From contig MHBL01000077.1 in the NCBI GenBank assembly GCA_001803235.1, positions 1 through 34,785 of the forward strand: a stretch of DNA of 34,785 bases. Reading direction: 5' to 3'. The DNA comes from Lentisphaerae bacterium RIFOXYA12_64_32 (lineage in GTDB: Bacteria > Verrucomicrobiota > Lentisphaeria > Oligosphaerales > YB12-FULL-65-16). Below, in pieces: positions 24,400 through 30,643 of this stretch; position 1 is the first letter of the stretch, and every line of letters begins with the position of its first letter. Below the pieces are notes generated by a model. The model worked only from the letters and a program-made list of their open reading frames with translations. It did no database searches and was not told the origin of the DNA. A program made the translations under genes and the position numbers.

Positions 24400-24615
24400 G
24401 CCACCCGGACCGCGTGAACGCGGGACTACAAGCCTGGCGCCGTCCGAGGTTCGTTGTTCCGCCTTCAGGGTCTGTCGATTTATTCAAACCAAGAGCCCGC
24501 GAGGACGCGGGCGCTCCAAGTTTCGTGCTCAATCCGAACTGGAGCGCCCGCGTCCTCGCGGGCTGTCTTGGTGCTGCATCGGTTAAATCGACGCGCCCCT
24601 CAGGCGGTCTGGATG
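24400..24615. repeat. Nested palindromes of families B and C
   Basis: The inner family C palindrome has perfect 25-bp arms at 24494-24518 and 24540-24564 with a 21-base loop; ACCAAG/CTTGGT at 24488-24493 and 24567-24572 extend it past a bulge. It lies inside a disrupted family B element (left parts around 24400-24470 with GCGGGACTACAA and CCGCCTTCAG, right part CCCTCAGGCGGTCTGG near 24596-24613). The whole block fills the convergent gap between the amidohydrolase and the HEAT-repeat gene. Confidence 0.82.
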
Positions 24616-24627
24616 CGACGCCGCGGA

Positions 24628-25425
24628 TCAGATGTGGTCTGACTGGGTGAGTTCGTACTCGACGCTGTCGGCTTCGCGCGCCATGGTCAAGACAATCTCG
24701 CGCACGGCGGTCTCATTCAGGTCGCGCACCAGCGTCTTGTGTCGCATGACCACCTTCTTGCCGCCGCTCTCGTCGGTCTCGACCAGGAACCCGCCGCAGT
24801 GGACGGTCGCGTTCCGGCGCGTGATCACATCCAGCGCCTGCCGCGCAGCCTGGCCGCACTCGGTGTAGAACATGGCCAGGGGTTGTCCGTCGCCGTCCTT
24901 TTCGTTGAAGGTCACGAGAATCTGCTGCTTGCGGCTCTCGCCCAGCTCGACACGGGCATAGATGTACCCGGCCTCCTCCCACTGGACCTTCGACGCCACC
25001 GTCTTCAGAGCCTGCTGGAACAGCGTCAGCATGCGCGCCTCGAGCGAGCCGGGCGCTCCGGCTTTGACGGGCGCAGCCTCCGGTTCGGCTGTCTCGCCGG
25101 CTAATGCTTTCTCCCAGGCCGCCATGTCTTCTTCAATCTCTTTGCCGGTGATCCGCTGCAGGGCCCGGACCGCTTCGCCGCGCAGGTGCACCTCGCGCTT
25201 CGCGATGTCCAGCAACGTGGCGACGGCCGGCTGGTGCTGCCACTGCCCGAGCAGTGCAATGGCGGCCCAGCGCGTGTTCTCCGGTGCGTCATGGTTCTGC
25301 GCCAGCGCCTCGATCTTCACCGCCGCCACGGACTGCAGTTCGGCCAGCCTGGCCCGTGCCCGCCCGCGCGTCCGGTGATCCCATAGCTGCCCGATCAATG
25401 CATCGATGTCTGTTCCAGTTGCCAT
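24628..25425 (-). CDS. HEAT-repeat protein with a C-terminal alpha/beta domain
   Basis: A 265-residue protein. Residues about 15-120 form two or three HEAT-like helical repeats (NTRWAAIALLGQWQHQPAVA and LLDIAKREVHLRGEAVRALQ). A linker rich in glutamate, alanine and proline follows, and then a C-terminal domain (about 135-265) with alternating strands and helices such as YIYARVELGESRKQQILVTF and LAMFYTECGQAARQALDVI, which may resemble a YbjN- or chaperone-like fold. No catalytic motif is visible. I chose ATG 25425 (MATGTDIDAL); the frame is open to 25518 and no ribosome-binding site is decisive. The likely role is as a scaffold or protein-protein adaptor. It is divergent from the Deg protease. 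Confidence 0.65.
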   Translation of the reverse strand: MATGTDIDALIGQLWDHRTRGRARARLAELQSVAAVKIEALAQNHDAPENTRWAAIALLGQWQHQPAVATLLDIAKREVHLRGEAVRALQRITGKEIEEDMAAWEKALAGETAEPEAAPVKAGAPGSLEARMLTLFQQALKTVASKVQWEEAGYIYARVELGESRKQQILVTFNEKDGDGQPLAMFYTECGQAARQALDVITRRNATVHCGGFLVETDESGGKKVVMRHKTLVRDLNETAVREIVLTMAREADSVEYELTQSDHI

Positions 25426-25593
25426 AAGTCGCAGCCCCCAGCTAGAAGTGATGGGCGACATCGCCAAGATGTCGTTTCCCGGCCCTGCAACAATACCATG
25501 GAACGCGGCGGACGCCAAGGGAACTTCCGCCGAAATGTGCCGTCTAATCGTTGTTGTTATGCACAGCGCAGTGCGGAACCGAAGGTGGAGTGT

Positions 25594-25689
25594 TCGGGTT
25601 TCAGGTTTCAGGGAAAGACACCGTTGAGGAACAGCTTCCGTTACGGGTTCGTTACACCTGAACCCTGAAACCTGGGACCTGGATACAGG
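25594..25689. repeat. CTGAAACCTG-type stutter repeat, copy 2 (palindromic)
   Basis: The left arm GGGTTTCAGGTTTCAGGG (25596-25613) and the right arm ACCTGAACCCTGAAACCTGG (25656-25675) are inverted copies of the same unit found at 19587-19613 and 30600-30635. It lies in the 308-base gap upstream of the Deg protease; I see no gene in that gap. Confidence 0.65.
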
Positions 25690-25733
25690 AACGCGACGGA
25701 AGAGTACAATTTAGGAATAGAGGAGTGACGGAC

Positions 25734-27218
25734 ATGAAGGATTCGATGAGACGCGCGATGTCGGGGGTTGCGTTTGCCTGTCTCTTGGTTTCCGGCCTGA
25801 TGTTGCGCGTGTCGCCGGCGCGTGCCGCTGAAACGGACGCGGCCGTGCAGCTGCAGAACGCGTTCACGCAGGTCGCCGACAAAGCCTGCAAGGCCGTGGT
25901 GGTGATCACCAACAAGCGGGTTGAGCAAACGCCCATGTACCCGCAGATGCCGCCTGAATTCCGGTTCTTCTTCGGCATCCCCGAGGATGAAGGACAGCAG
26001 CCAGGGCGTCAACCGGGGCAACGGCCGGAGGATCCTCATGCCAGAAAGATGCCCAAGCCGGTGGGCAAAGGCTCGGGAATCATCATTCGTGCGGACGGCT
26101 ATATCGTCACCAACTACCATGTCATCGCGGAGAGCGACGACCTGGAAGTGAAGCTCAGCGACGGTCGCGTGTTCGACAGCACCAAGGACAAGGACTCGGT
26201 GAAGGTCATCGGCAAGGATGAGGAGACGGACGTTGCCGTGCTGCAGGTTGGCAAGGGCGAATTGAAGGACTTGCCGACGCTCGAGTTCGCGGACTCGGAC
26301 CAGGTCCGGATTGGCGAGTGGGCCATCGCGGTGGGCGCGCCGTTCAACCTGGACTACTCGGTGACGGTCGGCGTGGTCAGCCAGAAGGGGCGGCACGACG
26401 TCGGCATGACGACGTTCGAGAACTACATCCAGACCGACGCATCGATCAACCCCGGAAACAGCGGCGGGCCGCTGCTGAACATCCGCGGTGACGTGATCGG
26501 GATCAACAACTTCATCATGACCGGGGGCAACATGTCGCGCGGCAGCATCGGCCTGGGCTTCGCGATCGCCAGCAACCTGGTCAAGCAGGTGTCTACCGCT
26601 CTGATCGAAAACGGCGGAGTGTCGCGACCGTTCCTCGGTATCGGCATGCAGGAACTGACCGACGACCTGAAAAAGCAGTTCAATGTCGAAAACGGCGTGC
26701 TGGTCAGCGAAGTCATGAAGGGCGACCCGGCGGAGAAAGCCGGCATTGAGCCCGGCGACGTGGTCCTGAAGATCGGCGACAAGCGCGTCCGGACCCCGAA
26801 CGACCTGCTCTTTGCGGTGCTGGCGTACAAGCCGGGCGACAAGATCCCGGTCCTGGTCGACCGCCGCGGCAAGGAGCAGGAGTTCTCCGTGGTGGCGCGG
26901 CAACGGGATACCAAGGACGGCAAGAGCCCGGCCATCCACGGCCAGGACGACCTGCTCAATGAACTCGGCCTGGCGCTGGGCGAAACGGACGAGGGCGTGG
27001 CAATCGCCGGGATCGTCGGCGGCAGCCCGGCGAACGCCGCCAACCTGCGGCGCGGCGACGTGATCATCGAGGTCAACCGCAACCCGGTCAAGAAGATCAA
27101 GGACGTCATCGATGCCCTGGGCAAGACGCAGAACAATATGGCGGTGTTCTACATCGACCGCAACGGCGCGAAATTCTTCGTGCCGCTGCCCCTGGGCGGC
27201 GACGGCAAGGGAAAATAG
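25734..27218 (+). CDS. Periplasmic Deg/HtrA serine protease with two PDZ domains
   Basis: A 494-residue protease that degrades or refolds damaged proteins in the periplasm. Residues 1-31 are a signal peptide ending ARA|AETD. The trypsin-like domain carries the catalytic triad H129 (TNYHVIA), D166 (EETDVAVL) and S243 (NPGNSGGPLL). PDZ1 starts near residue 296 (SRPFLGIGMQEL) and PDZ2 near 408. The loop at about 65-105 is rich in proline and glutamine (QQPGRQPGQRPEDPHARKMP), in the place of the Q-linker of DegP/DegQ. The ATG at 25734 follows AGGAG by 8 bases; a GTG at 25725 is in frame but less well placed. A strong hairpin terminator follows at 27255. Confidence 0.95.
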   Translation: MKDSMRRAMSGVAFACLLVSGLMLRVSPARAAETDAAVQLQNAFTQVADKACKAVVVITNKRVEQTPMYPQMPPEFRFFFGIPEDEGQQPGRQPGQRPEDPHARKMPKPVGKGSGIIIRADGYIVTNYHVIAESDDLEVKLSDGRVFDSTKDKDSVKVIGKDEETDVAVLQVGKGELKDLPTLEFADSDQVRIGEWAIAVGAPFNLDYSVTVGVVSQKGRHDVGMTTFENYIQTDASINPGNSGGPLLNIRGDVIGINNFIMTGGNMSRGSIGLGFAIASNLVKQVSTALIENGGVSRPFLGIGMQELTDDLKKQFNVENGVLVSEVMKGDPAEKAGIEPGDVVLKIGDKRVRTPNDLLFAVLAYKPGDKIPVLVDRRGKEQEFSVVARQRDTKDGKSPAIHGQDDLLNELGLALGETDEGVAIAGIVGGSPANAANLRRGDVIIEVNRNPVKKIKDVIDALGKTQNNMAVFYIDRNGAKFFVPLPLGGDGKGK

Positions 27219-27569
27219 CGGTCTGACGGCGAACGAAACGGTACGACGGAATACAGGGACGGGTGCGCCTGGCACCCGTCCCTCTTGCTTTCGCCCTTTG
27301 CAACGGGAGTCCACTTGCCACTGGCGGTTCAGGTGCGTGCCGGCAGTACACCGCCCGGCCCCCCGGGCGGCCCTGGCGGACGGAGGGCCGCCCGCGTTAC
27401 GGTTTGCAGATGGGAGAAAACCACCCCGCAAAGCCAACCTCGTCCCCCGCCATTGCCCAGGTCGCTCCCCTTCAATAGGCGGCAGCGGATGTTCGCTGGA
27501 AGCGAAGAAAGCGACCTGCTGAGTAGGCTGGGGGCGATATTGGCCGCCGTGAACCGGAGGGGCGAAGGA
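27219..27569. other. Convergent intergenic region
   Basis: This 351-base gap between the Deg protease (+) and the pseudopilin (-) holds the terminator at 27255-27290 and a GC-rich block with a CCCGGGCGGCC-type inverted repeat around 27350-27400. I see no gene in it. Confidence 0.6.
27255..27290 (+). terminator. Rho-independent terminator after the Deg protease
   Basis: A perfect 12-bp stem AGGGACGGGTGC (27255-27266) with GCACCCGTCCCT (27272-27283) and a 5-base loop, followed by the T-rich tail CTTGCTTT. It lies 37 bases after the stop codon. Confidence 0.8.
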
Positions 27570-28322
27570 TCACTTTCCCTGCTGGAACTGCGTCAACAGG
27601 GCTCCGGCATTGAAGATGCCCGCCATGTCCGATGCGGTGAGAAACCTCAGGTGTCCATCGGAAAAAACGATGTTGGAGCCGTTGATGTGACGGCAGTTGG
27701 GGGTGGCCCGCAGTTCCGGCGTGCACGACGCGCCGCAGACATTGGCGTACGCGATGCGCCAGTGCACGGCGTCCCAGTGCCGGCTGTCAGCCATCATCAG
27801 CATCTTGTCCGGATACTTGACGCTCCCCAGTCTGTAGCCGCCCGAGGAGTACGGGTTCAGGCCGTAGTTGTACAACCCCTGCGTGCCAATGTTCGCAATG
27901 TCCTGTCGAATGCCCGATGGACACAGGAAGAGCTCCCAATCCCGCTCCACGTAGAGGATAAGCGCGTAACGCCAGTAGTTCCGGTTGTAGACCGTTGCCG
28001 GGGGACCGACCGGCGCCGGCGGGTCTGTCGGCTGGCGGTAGGTGTCATAGTGCCAGCCCCCCTCCGCGTTGGTCCCGTCCCAGCTCCCGAAAGGCAGGTA
28101 GTCTGAGTTGTCGTTGGCGTAGCCATGACACGCCATCCCGAGTTGCCTGACATTCGCCTGGCAGGCGGCTGTCTTCGCTCTGTCCTGCGCCTGCCGCAGC
28201 GCCGGCAACAGCAGCGATGCCAGGATCGCGATGATCGCGATTACCACGAGCAACTCGATGAGGGTGAACGATTGGGTTCTGAGCCGGTCGCTGGGGTCGA
28301 TGAGTTCGGGCGTCTTGCGCAT
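27570..28322 (-). CDS. Type II secretion / type IV pilin-like protein with H-x9-DG motif
   Basis: A 250-residue prepilin-like protein. After an 18-residue leader comes [20 protein letters not shown], the methylation/cleavage motif with E23 at mature position 5. The residue before the cut is serine (TQS|FTLIE), not the usual glycine. The C-terminal H212-x9-D222-G223 is characteristic of the large PVC pseudopilin family. The middle has tryptophan- and tyrosine-rich stretches ([19 protein letters not shown]) and paired cysteines. The protein would be inserted in the inner membrane and may assemble into a pseudopilus. The start has GGGGAGA 8 bases upstream. No secretion genes are adjacent. Confidence 0.9.
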   Translation of the reverse strand: MRKTPELIDPSDRLRTQSFTLIELLVVIAIIAILASLLLPALRQAQDRAKTAACQANVRQLGMACHGYANDNSDYLPFGSWDGTNAEGGWHYDTYRQPTDPPAPVGPPATVYNRNYWRYALILYVERDWELFLCPSGIRQDIANIGTQGLYNYGLNPYSSGGYRLGSVKYPDKMLMMADSRHWDAVHWRIAYANVCGASCTPELRATPNCRHINGSNIVFSDGHLRFLTASDMAGIFNAGALLTQFQQGK

Positions 28323-28540
28323 GAGGGCGTCTCCCCAATTGGGTGGCTGTCCGCGGCGCGGGGCGTCAATGGCACCAACGCGGCCAACGTTCCAACTACG
28401 TGAACATTACCACGTTGCGGGAATTTTGCGACCCCGGCCGCCCGCGGTACTGTCAGTCAGGGGAGGCCGTCTGGGCTGGCACCGCGACCTACCCGACCTC
28501 ACTCTGCTTGCCCAGGTCGGTTTTTTTCGTATTCCCGCCC

Positions 28541-28569
28541 TTGACGACCTCGACCTCGCATGATATTCT
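28541..28569 (+). promoter_or_regulatory. Sigma-70-type promoter for the IclR regulator
   Basis: TTGACG (28541-28546), an exact 17-base spacer and TATTCT (28564-28569). The -35 box matches 5 of 6 and the -10 box 4 of 6. Transcription would start near 28576, about 33 bases before the GTG start at 28609. Confidence 0.55.
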
Positions 28570-28571
28570 AT

Positions 28572-28604
28572 GTTGTAGAACCTACTTCCACAATCTGGAA
28601 CAAC
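28572..28604 (+). promoter_or_regulatory. Possible operator for the IclR regulator
   Basis: TTCCA-CAATC-TGGAA (28586-28600) is a perfect inverted repeat nested in outer arms GTTGT (28572-28576) and ACAAC (28600-28604). It overlaps the expected transcription start, where an autorepressor would bind. IclR proteins often bind short TGGAA/TTCCA-type palindromes. Confidence 0.45.
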
Positions 28605-28608
28605 GCTT

Positions 28609-29409
28609 GTGAGTGATGTACCGGTCAAATCAGTCCGCAAAGCACTGAACCTGCTGAATATCCTGCTGTTCGAGGATGTGCAGCGGCAGGGCATCAGTCT
28701 GTCGGAACTGGCCGCGCGCATGAAGATGCCGGCCAATTCGGTGCATAACCTTCTGAAGACCATGGCCGCCTGCGGCTACGCGGCGCACTCGGCGGACGGC
28801 AAATACATCGCCGGCCCGGTGTGCGCGGAGATCGGCAAGCTCAATCTATTCGCCGCGCCCGCTTCGGTTGCCATCATCGAGAAGGCACTCGGCGAGTTGA
28901 ACGTGACGCTGAACGAGGCGGTCGTGTTTGCCTCGCTGATAGACGGTCACCGGGTCGTGATCCGGAACCTGAACGCGGACCGCGCCATCACGATCAGCCA
29001 GGCCGTACTGAGTGCGGACAACCACATCTACACCACGCCGACCGGCCGGGCAATGACCGCGTTTGCGGACTCCGCAGCGTTGCGGCGCATCCTCGACACG
29101 CACGGGTTGCCTGGCGCGCAGTGGGACGGAATTGACGGCATGCCAGCGCTACGACAGGCGCTCGACGTCATCCGCGCCAAAGGCGCGTGCGTGATGGCAC
29201 CGGACCACCGCGACTTGGCCGCTTTCGGCTTTCCCGTGTTGACCCGTGCCGGCGAGTTGTTGGGCGCCATCGGCTGCTACGCACCGATGTTCCGCTGCCC
29301 AGTTGACCAGCACGAGACCGTGCTGCGCGAGTTGTCGCGCACCGCCGCGGCACTGGGCGAGGCGCTGTCCGCGCACCGCGGCGCGCGAGGTGTGTGTGGG
29401 GGTATGTGA
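28609..29409 (+). CDS. IclR-family transcriptional regulator
   Basis: A 266-residue regulator. The N-terminal winged helix (about residues 8-70) shows ISLSELAARMKMPANSVHNL and KTMAACGYAAHSADGKYIAG. The effector domain follows with NEAVVFASLIDGHRVVIRNL and, near the end, GFPVLTRAGELLGAIGCYAP. The start is a GTG at 28609 with only a weak GGAA ribosome-binding site. It probably controls the URO-D and iron-sulfur genes that follow on the same strand (74 bases to the next start) and itself. The last residues, G-V-C-G-G-M, and the stop codon lie in a GTGTGTGGGG stutter repeat, so the end has been shaped by the repeat. The inducer is unknown. Confidence 0.88.
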   Translation: MSDVPVKSVRKALNLLNILLFEDVQRQGISLSELAARMKMPANSVHNLLKTMAACGYAAHSADGKYIAGPVCAEIGKLNLFAAPASVAIIEKALGELNVTLNEAVVFASLIDGHRVVIRNLNADRAITISQAVLSADNHIYTTPTGRAMTAFADSAALRRILDTHGLPGAQWDGIDGMPALRQALDVIRAKGACVMAPDHRDLAAFGFPVLTRAGELLGAIGCYAPMFRCPVDQHETVLRELSRTAAALGEALSAHRGARGVCGGM

Positions 29410-29433
29410 GTTTGTGAGTGTTGGAGTGAGTGA
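29391..29433 (+). repeat. GTGAG-type stutter repeat, copy 2
   Basis: TGTGTGTGGGGGTATGTGAG is followed by more TGTGAGTG units. It covers the last codons of the IclR gene and the start of the gap before the URO-D gene. Related blocks are at 5698-5732 (reverse) and 30558-30582. Confidence 0.6.
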
Positions 29434-29483
29434 CGCCCAGTGGGCCAGCCCCCCGACACATGGGACCTTGGAGGAGGCGGACG

Positions 29484-30521
29484 ATGACACCGAAAGAACG
29501 ACTTACAAACGTACTGGCGGGCGAGCCGGTCGACAGGTTTCCCGTCCATACCTCGATGAGCGGTTTCGCCGGCCGTAAGTACATGGCTCGGTACGGGGTC
29601 TCTGACCGTGACTTGCAGCAGCTCCTCAATCCGAACGGGGCGTACCGCACGGTACTCCCGGACTGCCGCGTGGCGAAGAAGCCGGCAGACCAGCACGCGG
29701 ATTGGTATGACGAGTTGGGGGTAGGCTGGAAGCAGGATCGTGACCAGGACATCGGCCCGATGAACGTGACCGCGCCAATTGCAGACCTAAACGAGATCAG
29801 GGCCTACCGCTTCCCGGAGGTTGCCGCGTCATACTCCTTCGCCGGGGTGAGAGACGCCGTGGCCAAGGAGGGAGACGCGGTGTTCTTTGTGGCCAATCAG
29901 GCGACCGGGACCTTCTTTAACAAGTACCGGTTTCTCCGTGGCTTCGAGGAAGGGCTGATCGATATGATGATCCACCAGGACGAGGCGGCCTACCTCCTCG
30001 ACCAACTGCTGGAGTATCAACTGGAACTGGCGCGGAACTTCATCCAGGCGGGCGTTCACGCCGTGACGACCGGCGACGACGTGGCGATGCAGAAGGGCCT
30101 GGTGATCAACCCTGAAGTGTGGCGGCAGTTGATCAAGCCGCGCCAGAAGAAGCTCAACCGACTCTATAAGGACGCCGGACTGCCGGTGATTCACCACTGC
30201 TGCGGCGACTGCCGCGACATCATCAAGGACTACATCGAGATCGGCGTGGATTGCCTGAACCCCGTGCAGCCTGAGGCGATGCCGATCGAGACGCTGTCCG
30301 AGAAATACGGCAAGGATATCTGCTTCTACGGCGGCGTGGGCGTGCAGAGTGTGATGCAGCATGGGACGCCGAAGGATGTCGAAAAAGCTGTCGACGAGAC
30401 GCTTCGCATCCTCGGCCAGCACGGACGCTATATCATCGGCCCATCGCATACGATACAGGATTGCATTCCGAGCGAGAACGTCCGCGCGTACTTCGGAGCC
30501 GTGGAGAAGTACAACCGGTGA
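29484..30521 (+). CDS. Uroporphyrinogen-decarboxylase-family protein (probable methyltransferase type)
   Basis: A 345-residue URO-D-fold protein. It starts MTPKERLTNVLAGEPVDRFP, the common opening of the non-haem members. The HCCG motif (H238, C239, C240, G241 in VIHHCCGDCRDIIKDY) matches the zinc-binding site of corrinoid-dependent methyltransferases such as MtaA and CmuA, and is followed by IGVDCLNPVQPEA and FYGGVGVQSVMQHGTPKDV. There is no haem gene cluster nearby, so a role in methyl transfer or corrinoid metabolism is more likely than haem synthesis, but this is inference. The ATG at 29484 has a GGAGGAGG site. It probably forms one unit with the IclR gene before it and the iron-sulfur gene after it. 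Confidence 0.85.
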   Translation: MTPKERLTNVLAGEPVDRFPVHTSMSGFAGRKYMARYGVSDRDLQQLLNPNGAYRTVLPDCRVAKKPADQHADWYDELGVGWKQDRDQDIGPMNVTAPIADLNEIRAYRFPEVAASYSFAGVRDAVAKEGDAVFFVANQATGTFFNKYRFLRGFEEGLIDMMIHQDEAAYLLDQLLEYQLELARNFIQAGVHAVTTGDDVAMQKGLVINPEVWRQLIKPRQKKLNRLYKDAGLPVIHHCCGDCRDIIKDYIEIGVDCLNPVQPEAMPIETLSEKYGKDICFYGGVGVQSVMQHGTPKDVEKAVDETLRILGQHGRYIIGPSHTIQDCIPSENVRAYFGAVEKYNR

Positions 30522-30557
30522 GAAGGATTCCAGCGCCGGCCACGAGGCGTGAACGGC

Positions 30558-30582
30558 GTATGTGAGTATGTGGGTGAGTGGC
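30558..30582 (+). repeat. GTGAG-type stutter repeat, copy 3
   Basis: GTATGTGAGTATGTGGGTGAG, in the 122-base gap between the URO-D and iron-sulfur genes. It is close in sequence to 29391-29433. Confidence 0.55.
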
Positions 30583-30599
30583 GGAGCAGAAGACTCTTG

Positions 30600-30635
30600 C
30601 CTGACACCCGAAACCTGAGCACTGAAACCTGGAGG
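30600..30635 (+). repeat. CTGAAACCTG-type stutter repeat, copy 3, supplying a ribosome-binding site
   Basis: CCTGACACCCGAAACCTGAG is followed by CACTGAAACCTGGAGG. Its last bases, GGAGG (30631-30635), are the ribosome-binding site of the next gene, 8 bases before its ATG. Confidence 0.65.
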
Positions 30636-30643
30636 TTACACAC

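Noticed and set aside
25682..25710. TACAAT at 25705 considered as the -10 box of the Deg protease promoter
   Set aside because: The sequence 17 bases upstream (GATACA region) does not resemble a -35 box, so it is not reported as a promoter.
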